Shown piece after piece: positions 27,695 to 38,311 of a stretch of DNA of 64,000 nucleotides. The DNA is from Otis tarda. Lineage: Eukaryota; Chordata; Aves; Otidiformes; Otididae. How positions within the stretch are numbered: the first letter of the stretch is position 1; each line of letters begins with the position of its first letter. The notes beneath the pieces were generated by a model that saw nothing but the letters and a program-made list of their open reading frames with translations, was not told the origin of the DNA and made no database searches. The translations under genes were made by a program, and so were the position numbers. Where the stretch lies: contig CM048591.1 in assembly GCA_026413225.1 (NCBI GenBank), positions 73,372,052 to 73,436,051 of the forward strand. Direction: 5' to 3'.

Positions 27695-29440
27695 AAAAAA
27701 AGGCACTAGAAACAACAAACAACTGGCATGAGATGAAGATGAAACCATACATATCTTATGAGGCTCTTTGTGGCACCAGAACCTACAGACAACTGAAAGT
27801 TCAAGCCAAAACAGACAAGATTCCAGGAATCCTCGTTTTCTACCAGTGCCAACAGCAAAATTTACTACTTGAGTCTGCAGATGAATGTTTCAGGTGATAA
27901 ATCACTAAATCTGAAATGAAATGGCCAGTTGTTTCTTTATAAACAAACTTTTCCTTATGTAGCTGCAATTTATTACTAAATTCACCATATCCTACTACTT
28001 TGCTGCAAAAATGTTCATACCACCACAGTCAGAAAATTAAAAATTAATAAGGCAGATGGAAGCCTTTGATCTATCCTCAGTGGAACATTTGGAAGAAAAA
28101 TGCATTTCACAGAACGAAGTCAGGCATACAAGATTTTAATTTATTCAACAGTGTCATCATGAGATTCAGGCATCTCCCCTTGCAAGAAACTCTCATTATC
28201 AGAGACTAAGAGGTTATCAGAAGGATCATTAAAAGACTTTCGTGGTTCTGATTTATGATGATTAACTATCCAGTGTAGCAGAAAAAAAAATAGTTAAACC
28301 GAGTCAGTGGCATCACATGTTTCAAGAACAACAAATAAAACACCAGCAAAACAGGCCAGTCTCATTTATTTTGCCACTAAAAATGCAGGGAAATGCACAT
28401 ACAGCAGTACCAACCCACAAGAGCACTTCTGAGAAGTTGTCAGGGAAGAAATAAAATACGTCCATTTGTTTTCCCCACAGGCACTGTCATAGCCAAATGA
28501 CTGAGACACGAAGATATTCCATTAAATTTACAACGATGCTCCCTTTTGGCTTGCAAGCACTGTAACACCTCAAAATTATGCTGAAATCAGGGCTCTGAGT
28601 TGGATCCAGACCAGTGCACACAGGGCTGCACTTAAACACTGCTTCTGTCTCAGATGAGGGAGCTTGTGCTAACTCCTAGACCATTTTCCAAAGCTCCAGA
28701 AATACTGTTAACTAGTACCACGAGTGCTCCCTCATTGCTGCTGGGTTCACCCCTTCTAACAATAATCTCTCCTGTCACGAGGAGTCAGGACAGTGGCAAT
28801 ATACAGGCAGCACAGAGAGATCAGAGTCACTGCTGTAAATCCTCTTAGCCAATCCAACCAATTTGCTGTCAGAAAGCGAAGCAACAAGCATCTTGCAAAG
28901 GAGAAAAAAGTAATTGTAAGGAGGGACTGGCATTACCTTTGACTTAAGTCAGGTCTTCACAGTGGAGCCACAGGATGTCAGTGATTATTCCTGAGAGGAC
29001 AGTGTAGAGAGCAAAGCTACAGCTTAACTCAGTGAATGCACACAAAGCTCCCTCACACGAAGCACAGCTGTACGGGTTGTTTTTTGGAGGGGAGGGGTTT
29101 GTTTGGTTTTGAGGGTTTTTTTAGAGAGTACAATCATCACAGTATAAATAGAAATGGCTGCACTTGCTCCTTTCACTGGGAGATTCAACTGGATCAAACA
29201 ACTCATCCCAGGCTGCGACAGTCTGAACGACAGGCAGTACCCATTCCGGTACCGGATAACAGCTGAGGATACTCACACACTGAGTGGTCTGACCAGCAGT
29301 GCAATGCAAGGAGAGAGTTCAGGGAGATTCTGAGCTCACTTTCTGTCTCATTTACTAGCTGTCTATTAGTGATCATTGCCAAAACTCAGTCTCTGCAGAG
29401 GGAAGACTGGGTGAAAACAGCTACTAGCTGAAGCACAAGT

Positions 29441-29481
29441 CTGAAACTAACCTGCAAGAAGAGGAAAGTCTCTCAGAAAAA
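29441..29481. repeat. Copy 2 of a 41-bp dispersed duplication
   Basis: The core TGCAAGAAGAGGAAAGTCTC runs on into TCAGAAAAA. It is in the same orientation as the copy at 27654-27694, about 1.8 kb away. Most differences are transitions. Confidence 0.7.
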
Positions 29482-29599
29482 GATGAGTATGAGAAATAAA
29501 GTGGAATTACTCATATAAAAACATTGTGTTGAACATCAGTCAGGAAGACAGAAAAAGATCCCCCTGCCATATGCTCTGGTTGAAGATTAGCCCAATACT

Positions 29600-29672
29600 A
29601 GGTAATAATACATTAGATAATTAAATAATGTATTAATAATACAATAATACAAATAATGTATTAATACATACT
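29600..29672. repeat. AT-rich imperfect repeat (AATACATTA/TAATGTATTA)
   Basis: Repeated TAATGTATTAATA and AATAATACAA units make this an AT-rich low-complexity tract with internal dyad symmetry. Confidence 0.8.
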
Positions 29673-31565
29673 ACATTAGAAATGTAAAGAAAAAATGTTT
29701 TCATAGGAAAGTTTGATCTATGGTCTCCCTGAGGTTGTATGTAGAGATCACAATGAAGCATGGTGCAAAGCCCTCTACTGTCCCCAACCACATCTTCTCT
29801 AGATGAAACAATATAGCCAGTGCAATGGTATAGCATAACCCAAGAAGCAGAGCTTACAGCTTGTATCTCGTACTGGATCCAGTCATCTAGGGTGATTACT
29901 GTACTTCTCGACCCAGGCTGGCATGTCTGCACAGCTTGCATTGTGTGGGACAGTCACACTGGTTCCATACAGCACTTAGCTGAGGGTCTCTGCACCTAAA
30001 AACTTCATTTGACATTCATTACACTCTTTCATTCCTTGGGTTTAACATGAGCTATGGAAACTACAAAAACAACATTGTTCATTTCCCAAAGAAAACTCCA
30101 ATCCAGCTTTTCATAAACAAGAGAAAGGAAAGAAAATTATCTAGTGAAGCGAAACCTGAAAGGTTTGCAGCAAAGTTTGCCAGAGAAAGGCTTTAAACAG
30201 ACGATTAAAAAAAATAGCAACATTCTTATTACCACTTGCCCACCCAGGGCCATATCCCTGAATTAAGGGACAAACCTCCTATTAAACTCATTGTTACAGC
30301 ATCAAGGCACGGTAATGACACTCAGTCTCCTTTACAAACACCACCTGTGAAAGTTACTTCCCCGAACAATGGCTCTATGTTTATGTGGGAGAAGCTGGAG
30401 AAATGTATTTATTTTTTCATTTGCAAATCATCTACCACTGCAGCACAAAGTAAAATGAAAGTCTTAACATTCAACTGAGTTTCAATACAGAAAATAATAC
30501 TTTTACTGTAGAGGATTTTCATAAACTCATGATGTAATCCAATTCAAAACCCCTACTTGTTTTCAGAAAGTGCCCTATACCAAAAAATGTAGCCTCTCCT
30601 GCAGATTCCTTTCACATTTCTTACCACATTCTGGGTTACACTGTTTCATGCATTAAAATTACTGCAGACCAAAACTTAAAATGGACTATGGTGAGGCATT
30701 CACCTTTCACAAGTAAATACATCTTGTACAGGTTTAATCAACTTTTGAAAAGGATGCAAAGCAAAGTTAATATAAGAAAGAAACACTAAAGATAAAGAAA
30801 TAAAACAGAGTACATAAAGACAGCCTGACAGTAATTTATCAGTGTAATTACAAATGCAGCAAAGCTGGCTATTTGTGAAATTTTCAACTTTCTGCACAGA
30901 AAATTGAAAGGGTCAAAGTTTTGCTAATCAGTGACTGCAGTAATCTGTTTGGAATTGTACATACTCAGCTAATTTAATATCTTCATCTGCTCACAACAGG
31001 TACATTGTAGCTTACCGGCTGAATAGTAAAGAAAATCAGGTAAAAAAGTTAAGTGGATGTGATTGCCAAAAATAAAGAGATGATAAATAAAAAGGAAATA
31101 GCATTCACATTTTTCTTTGAATTGAGCATCTTTTTACTTATCTAACCCTTCTAAAGCCCTTCAACTGTCCTTTTAATACAGCACCAAATAATCCTGGACC
31201 TGGTCTGCATGTCCATCCCAGGTTTTACTTCAGCTTTATCCTGTTTCCTTATTTCCAGTAACACATCACCTTTGCGTTAGAGCAGCTCTGGAGCCCAGGC
31301 AATTCACAGCTAATCACTGAAGTGAGCAAGCTATTGTAAAAGGCTTAACAAGCTCTACCTCTCAGCCTTGCATTGTAATTACCTCAGAATAATTACTTCT
31401 GGAGATAACTGATGAAGATCACATTAGGCTATGGCAAAACAGAGACTCAGCTAAGTGTAAATCAATTACAGCTGAAAAGAGAGGAGAGGGGACAAAGATA
31501 TTACAGGACTATTGCTATTATTTATGGAGTAGTCGTGGAGAATTCAAATAATTTTTTGTACTTAC

Positions 31566-31754
31566 AATAGCTGTCGGAGTTGAAGCCAGCACACAGTAGA
31601 GCACAAGAGGTGAAATGAAGCTCTCATCCTCTGTTCCAGGGTACGGTTTCATCAAATTGCCATCCTGGCAGAAGAAACCTTGGATATGCACCTGAAAAGT
31701 ATCGGTGCACTCGAAGTAGTAGGCGAGCAGAACAGTCCCAGCCATGATGACAAG
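31566..31754 (-). CDS. PLPPR1: PLPPR1 coding exon 2 (TM1, first outer loop, start of TM2)
   Basis: This 189-bp exon gives 63 codons beginning LVIMAGTVLLAYYFEC and ending VLASTPTAI. It carries most of the first membrane helix, a cysteine-containing outer loop (HIQGFFCQDGNLMKPYPG) and much of the second helix. The acceptor is TTTTCAG before CTTGTC, with a CTAAC branch-point match about 30 nt upstream (31784-31788). The donor is ATT followed by GTAAG. Both ends are phase 0, as expected if the missing upstream exon ends in ...FIFVE. A CpG-rich block lies immediately upstream in transcript direction. Identity is confident because the frame continues exactly into exon 3 (TAI, then IFIGEISMYF). Confidence 0.95.
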
Positions 31755-31819
31755 CTGAAAATACAGCATGGTGACAGAGAGACGTTAGTTCCTTTTTTAA
31801 CAGCTGCAGCTATGCCTTC

Positions 31820-32400
31820 GAGCTACTCTAGTCCTGCAGACCATCCTCCCTTTATCGTCACCCCGACAGCCCTTGCCATGCTGGTGTGTGAATGTGCGTG
31901 TTTCTGCGCGTTCACTTTGCAACATCTGTTACATAAACCTTTTGGCAAACGACGCTAACGAACGTCTCAGATAGGAGCGTGTAACGCAGCTTGCCGAGGG
32001 ACGGGAGCTTTGGCAGCTACTTTATCAAAGGGCATGCGAGTGTGAACGGCAGCAAGAATCGATCGATGAAAGCTCGCTGGACGAGGGGCAGTGCTGCTGG
32101 AGCCAACGGTAGTGACAAGCCAAAACCTGTGCGCAGTGGTAGGCAGCTGGAAAGGATTATTATGAAGGATAAAGGAACCTAAAGCCAAAATGCTTCCCCG
32201 CTGCAGCTGTAAGCCCACGCTGGGGAATGCGTACCCCGTGCAAACCCAGAAGAGCCCTCTGTGTGCCAGCTGAAGACTCATCCAGAGAGCATTCTGCCTC
32301 CTGCCACTCACCTTTCCTGGGAGCCGCGGCTTTTGAGTAAAGCTGTACAAGTCTGCTCAGAAATCCTGACAGCCGGCTGGGGCTACTGCGCACTGCCTGG
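31820..32400. promoter_or_regulatory. CpG-rich block immediately upstream of PLPPR1 exon 2
   Basis: I count about 30 CpG dinucleotides by eye in under 600 bp (for example AACGACGCTAACGAACG near 31949-31965, ATCGATCGATG near 32058, GAGCCGCGGC near 32321). The surrounding introns are strongly CpG-poor. The block starts within about 70 bp of exon 2 on its 5' side. This could be an internal CpG-island promoter for a shorter PLPPR1 transcript, or another unmethylated regulatory element. No TATA box is clear on the minus strand. The open frame at 31967-32350 (minus) is probably a by-product of GC content. Confidence 0.45.
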
Positions 32401-33215
32401 CTTCCCCTCTCCCTCACAACTGCTTTTGAAAAAGACTCTGGCTTGAGTCTGGATCTTCATCTTTACACATATACACTGCAAGCAGCCTTTCTTGCCTCTT
32501 TTTTTTTGGTAGTTGATTGCTGGCTAAATGTTCTGGTTGAAAAACCTCAGCTATCAACTTTTTTTGGTATATATCCAGTCACTGCGCGTTAGCTGTCCTC
32601 AGTGTCTGTGTCAACTTCCCCCACTGCTCCAACCATCTCAAAACTGTCGCACAAAGGTTGTCACTAATCTCACCTCATGGAATTAAGCGGATATACTAAT
32701 TCATCATTCTTGTTCCCTCTCTGCCAGACACCAAAGGAAACCTCCCTTCACAATCCTCATCACTTACAAAAATAGCAATATTGATTTGGAAATCACAAGA
32801 ATTACAGGATTTTATTCAGAGTCCTCTTTATAAAGAGTAGTACCTTCTGCCACTATTATAAGAGTTGTCACATATACAAGTTATCTTGTCACAGAATAGA
32901 AAATAATAATAATATTAAAGAAAGCGAAATAACAGACTTGAAAGTAACTTGTTTTCAGTATTTTGCCTCCAAGATTTCTCCATCTAAAGTGTGTTGCTTT
33001 GAGATTATTCTAAGAATAGACCTCTAAAAAATAATTTTGGTAACTCCATTTCAAAGACATACTTCAAGCTACCCATGCATTTCTCTGGCCTAACCTTGCA
33101 CATATGCTCTGACACACAAGACAGCTATTAAAGTAATCATACATTTAAGTGGGTGTTAGACTAAAATTAGAAAAAAATAAGAAATCAGAGAAATCACTGA
33201 TGAAAGTAGAAGATC

Positions 33216-33378
33216 ACAATCACAGAATGGTTGAGATTGGATGGGACCTCTGAAGGTCACCAGGTCCACTCCCCCTGCTCAAGCAGGGACACCTCAAGCC
33301 AGTTGCCCAGGACCATGTCCAGGCAGCTTTTGAACATCTCCAAGGATGGAGATTCCATAGTTTCCCTGAGCAACCTGT
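33216..33378 (-). mobile_element. CR1 3'-UTR fragment (about 160 bp)
   Basis: Short minus-strand CR1 end. The plus strand shows CACAGAATGGTTGAGATTGG, GGGACCTCTGAAGGTCACC, CTCAAGCAGGGACACCTCA and AACATCTCCAAGGATGGAGA, typical of the CR1 3' UTR. It stops after GAGCAACCTG. Confidence 0.9.
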
Positions 33379-35152
33379 AAGATAAGACTTAAGCAGGGCA
33401 AAATCAAACCAAAGTTGAGAGATTATACACTCTCCTCCATTTTTTAACCTTCAAAATTAACAATATAAATTTGTAGTCAGATTCTAGACACCATAGATTA
33501 ATTCTACCCCTGGAAAATACAGCTTAGATTGTTTAATGTTTTTAGCTCAACCAATTAGCTCTATGGATTCAAACATCAACGTCTGCTGATTACAGAATTA
33601 TGGTACCAAATGAAATTTATATAGACAAAGCACATCCCCCCTTTTTAGAAGCTCAAGCAAGTAGGAATCTACATAATTATTTCCTCAAAAGATGCATATT
33701 GTCTCTTTCTCCCACCCTGATTTACAGCATGAATGTAATACATCAACATAAAATGTTAATCAAGCATTTGTTTCCTCAAGATTTTGGCTTCCTTCTGATA
33801 ATTAGTAACTTTAAGATCCAGAACTTTGAAATCTACCACCCTGCAATGAATGGCAGATAAGCGAACCGTGTCTGGTCAGTACAATGCAGCTGCTTTCTGC
33901 TGCTCCTTCCCGTTCACACTTCCCCTATGTCCTGCAGTGTCCACTGGAGACAGCTGGAACTAGCTGGAAACTCAAAAGATTTGGTCTGTGTGGTTTCTCC
34001 TGTGCAATATCTACCTCTAAAAATGTGTGAACAAATGTATTCTCTCACATAATTTTATCTGGATCGTATAAGAGCTTTAGATGAAACCGCTAGAGTATTT
34101 AATTTCTTAAATGTGTAGCTGAAAAAGTACTCACGTTTTTCAACTTCCATTGTTTATCCTGACATTTTCAAGACCCCATACCCACTCAACAAGGTTTTTT
34201 TTTTAACAAATGTAAAGCAAGGTACTGTGATTTGTGTATTTCCCAGAGACCTTTACAGCATCCTAGTCAGTGGGATTCCCCACAAAAAAACCACAGTCCT
34301 ATAATTAAGGACTTACAAGATCTGAACTCCTTGAGCAGCTATAGATTTTGTGATCAACCTTGGGCAACTCAGTTTTATATACCAACATCAGAGGACAGCA
34401 ATGGCATTATCACCACTCCACCTGACATGCCCAGACAAACATGTTAGAGATTACAGGATGCCTGGACATAGAGGTATTTAAGGTCAGTCCCACCACCTTA
34501 TACACTCAGGGCTGTCAGAAACAATCTGGCCCACCCTTCCTACCCCAAACACATCCCCAGACATGCTTCAGATTGTCAGCCCCAGGCAGCTTACACAGAG
34601 GAGAAAACAGGAAATGGTACAATATAGACAGCTAATTTTTTCCCTGTTACTGGGAAAGGAAGAGAGTGGGTACTGAACTCAAATCCTTCTTAGGGTGTCA
34701 TATGGAAAAAATGCTTTTCAAAAATGTGAGGTTTTGATATGGGAGGAAAATTTCACTTATCCCAGATGTGCTGTCTAACCAGTGGTTGTACAACTAACTT
34801 TGACCTTTTGAGTGCCAAATGCCGCCCCAGTGCTGCATGAAAACCTCTCCTGCATATCAAATACAGCTCTAGTCTGATTTACATCGATATCAACCAACAA
34901 CAGCACAGATACCTCAATGATAAACCCAATCCCAGTCACGCGTCAGTTTCTGTGCTTTGTTCTTTTGAGAAAGAAAAAACGTATTATCTGCAAAAAGAGA
35001 TTTAAATTGTGAAAACATCAGATCCTGTAGGTGATACCCACCATCTCAGGGAAACAGCAACAGTAGATATCAGAAATTAGACCTCCAGCTCAACAGACCC
35101 TACCACTGTCCCATGATGACAAGGGATGATGTGAGATACATGAAGGACAGTC

Positions 35153-35802
35153 GAGCTCAACATGAGCTGGCAGTGCGTCCTGCGGCCCAGAAGGCCAACC
35201 ACATCCTGGGTTGCATCAAGAGAAGCATGGCCAGCAGGTCGAGGGAGGTGATTCTCCCCCTCTGCCCTGGTGAGACCCCACCTGGAGTACTGTGTCCAGT
35301 TCTGGAGCCCCCAGCACAAGAAGGACATGGACCAGTTGGAGAAGGTCCAGAGGAGGGCCACGAAGATGATCAGAGGGCTGGAGCACCTTTCCTATGAGGA
35401 CAGGCTGAGAGAGTTGGGGCTGATCAGCCAGGAGAAGAGGAGGCTCCGGGGAGACCTGATAGCGGTCTTCCAGTACCTCAAGGGGGCCTACAAGAAAGAT
35501 GGGGAGAGGCTGTTCAGTAGGGCCTGTTGTGATAGGACGAGGAGTAATGGTTTTAAGATAGAGGGAGGTAGATTTAGATTGGATATTAGGAAAAAATTTT
35601 TTACAATGCGAGTTGTAGAACACTAGAACAGGTTGCCCAGAGAGGTGGCAGATGCCCCATCCCCGGAAACGTTCAAGGCCAGGTTGGACGAGGCTCTGAG
35701 CAACCTGATCTAGCTGGGGATGTCCCTGCTCCTTGCAGGGGGGTTGGACTAGATGACCTTTGAAGGTCCCTTCCAACTCTAATCATTCTATGATTCTATG
35801 AT
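35153..35802 (+). mobile_element. CR1 LINE, 5'-truncated, well preserved
   Basis: This plus-strand CR1 runs from the ELAV(R)[13 protein letters not shown] region to the terminal CATTCTATGATTCTATGATT. The frame 35270-35626 is intact for most of the RT C-terminus ([20 protein letters not shown], then [20 protein letters not shown], then [18 protein letters not shown]). It ends at a stop where other copies read HWNRLPRE. It is antisense to PLPPR1 and the least diverged CR1 in the window by eye. Confidence 0.95.
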
Positions 35803-37631
35803 TACCATGAACGTAAGTAAAATTTTTGCTGCTTTTACTGTCAGTGAAGACCTGACCACATCTGTGTGGCATGTTCCTGTGCCTCATGTTGAGTATCCAC
35901 TGCTCTAAGCAGCTTCTCAGCAAAAGGCAAATAGAAACATGGATAATTTATTTTCGTTTTCCCTTCTGTTCCCTTCTCTTTTTCCTTTCCTCTTTCCCTT
36001 GCACTTGGTGATTATTTAATATGTATTTATTGTGGCATGAGTCAGGTTTTTTGTTTGTTTGTGAAGGGGAAATTGCTCAGTACCGGTAATTTGTGACAAA
36101 GGAATGATCTGGCACAGAGGGCAAGAAGGCCCAGCTGCAAAAAGGGGTCAAGCTGGCTGGAAGCAGGGATGCCAGAGACAAAAGGACTCCCTGCAAGGGA
36201 GTGACGTTTCCTTTAGGGATGAGATAAGAAACAGCCACAGCGTGGTCATCCTGGAATGGAAGCACTCAGGGGCTACCTCTAAGCAGCAGAGCTGGGCCAG
36301 GGGATAGACCCATGGCTGGGCTGACGTGCTCCATGGGACCGCTTTCGGGATGGGTGCTGGTGCAACTGTATAGAAGGAACTGGCTCCTGATGCACCTTTT
36401 GCAGACTCCTTGTAGAATCACTTTATATAGACAAAGCAGTAAGCAGTAGGACTTCGGCCAATGCATTGTTCTTTGATTTTTTTTCTTTATATTTAAGCAC
36501 AAACATGAATTTAATTAGCCTTGAAAGGGTACCATAAAAATTCCCCAACATTTGTTTTGATTTACTGGTCACGGATGCCTTAATCTACTTCAGTCCCCTA
36601 ACCTTTTTCAATTTCTAAAGCTAGGACCTAAAATGACAAATGCACAAATCCCTGTGACTATCCCTGATAATCAGTTTGTAGCAGATAACAACTTTGCCTT
36701 TTCTCCCTATTTTCAGGTTTACAGTCAATGAAGGAAGCAGTGAAGAGAAGGTAGGCTGACAAGATAAAAATACAAAACATCCAGTTACATAATTCAGAAA
36801 ACACAATGCAGTTTAACACTGACATTTGCAGGGCTTATTTATTAATCCTTATCAGCTCATTTCCTTGAGTTTACTTGGGAAAAATTAAAAACATTCAGTA
36901 ATTCAGTTTAGAAAAACAGCCAATGAATAGGAGTGTTTAAGGTGCTTAATGGCCTCCATTACCACAGTATTTAACCATATCATAATCCATAATATTTATC
37001 ATCACTACTCCATTGTAAGATAAGAAAATGCTTTTATCAGTATTTTACAGCAAGGGGACAAAAGCAGAGGAGATAAAACGACTGCCCTTAGGTCACAGCA
37101 GAGCCTGTGGCACAGCCAAGATTTACCTTTCTTCTGGACCACATTTTTCTGGATTAGACAATAATCTGCACATGAAAAAGCTCAATGGTATATGCTTATG
37201 TCCTGATTTTGCAGAGGCTCATCCACGATAGTGTTAAGGAAACACATAGTGTGTCTGATTCAGTCCCATTTAAAAACTCCTGCCTGATTTTAGATCAAGC
37301 TTGACAAGCTGGACTTGGACAATTGGTGTGTGTTTTTTCCCCAAAGACAGCTATTTAAATGGATTCATTCTGTAGCCCTTAACACCTGTCCCTTGCCACA
37401 CCATTAAATTCTGCACCACTCCGCAAGCCCACACTGCACACTCTTGCTCCTCTTTAAGTTATGGGAATTCTCTGCAATAAAAAAAATAACTTTCTTAAAT
37501 GTCCAAGAAATACAAAACAACTGTTTCAATCTTCTTTGTGCAACTGGTAATTATTTGGTGCAGGTGCTAATCAGATATTAGTGTAAGACTGTAAGTGCAC
37601 TTCCCTGTTCCCTTAATAACAATTGGAAGAA

Positions 37632-37646
37632 TTTTTTTTTTTTTTT
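37632..37646. repeat. Poly-T run (15 nt)
   Basis: An uninterrupted T run; equivalently, poly-A in the PLPPR1 transcript direction. Confidence 0.9.
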
Positions 37647-38289
37647 ACTGTTACCCACAGAAAAGAGGCCCGTGTTTTACAAACAAGAAAGCAAGAGGCC
37701 AACTCCATTTGGGAAAGGGACATAAAGCTGTGATAGACAGAGATTAATGTAAAAAGACAATAGACGCAGTGGGAGGCAGAGTTTTGATCAGCCTACACTG
37801 AAGACTCCCCAGAGTTCTTGATAGAGGAGCAAGAAATTGAAGGAGAAAAGGAAAAGGCTGCAAAAATTTGTCGTGTGCCCTCTAGCCATAAAACCTCCAT
37901 GTCCTGTAAGACAGGCATACAGCCACTGCAAAAACCTCCTTTTGCGGTGTGTTTTGTCACTCATATGAATCATAATGCAAATCCATATGAATGAATTAGA
38001 AAACCTTCAAGTACTGCTGGTATTTATACATAAATACATAAAACAAATTCTTTCAGCTTATCAGCCTTACCACACGCTATTGATAATTTATCTTACAATG
38101 CCTTTAACGTGCATGACTGATAATCGGAAAATTGTTCTTGCACACAAATGACAACATAAAAGACTACATTTTTATTCCTTCTGAAAGAAAGCAAACCAAT
38201 ATATTTCATGTCATGTACCTTAGTGGAGAGTCAATGAGATATCTATTGATACACTTGCCCAGCTTGTTTCTAGCAGGCTTTCCCGGGAG

Positions 38290-38311
38290 GTTTCAGTTCA
38301 TGAACTGAAAC
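38290..38311. promoter_or_regulatory. 22-bp perfect palindrome
   Basis: The left arm GTTTCAGTTCA is followed by its exact complement TGAACTGAAAC. The centre AGTTCATGAACT is an inverted pair of nuclear-receptor-type AGTTCA half-sites with no spacer. The arms are too close for a stable hairpin loop, so a dimeric protein site is more plausible than a structured RNA. This is unproven. Confidence 0.35.

Larger units (their letters stand above)
17058..31565 (-). other. PLPPR1 intron between coding exons 2 and 3 (14508 bp)
   Basis: The intron starts GTAAGT and ends GGCAG. It contains three CR1 pieces in the same orientation as the gene (20112-21290, 23450-23730, 24258-25088), a 41-bp sequence present twice (27654 and 29441), and an AT-rich block at 29600-29672. 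Bases 17058-20111, 21291-23449 and 25089-31565 otherwise hold no recognised gene. A more GC-rich patch at 25560-26110 is open in several frames but matches nothing I know. Confidence 0.82.
879..31754 (-). other. PLPPR1: PLPPR1 gene body, partial (four internal coding exons and their introns)
   Basis: Four exons on the minus strand join in frame. Phases are 0/0, 0/1, 1/0 and 0/0 for exons of 189, 133, 251 and 177 bp, giving 750 nt or 250 codons. The product matches the vertebrate phospholipid phosphatase-related protein 1, a six-pass plasma-membrane protein of neurons that promotes filopodia and neurite outgrowth (known for the family). Human PLPPR1 is about 325 residues, so roughly 21 N-terminal and 54 C-terminal residues are missing. 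The C-terminal exon was not found in bases 1-878 and must lie further left. The first coding exon was looked for between 31755 and 64000 and not found, so it probably lies further right. PLPPR1 is preferred over its paralogue PLPPR5 because of TSTIKTKSSRLAKPVLCLGT and RVSEYRNHCSDVIAGFILG. Confidence 0.93.

Noticed and set aside
31967-32350. 127-codon minus-strand frame in the CpG-rich block
   Set aside because: It is not in frame with exon 2, has no domain, and is explained by the raised GC content.
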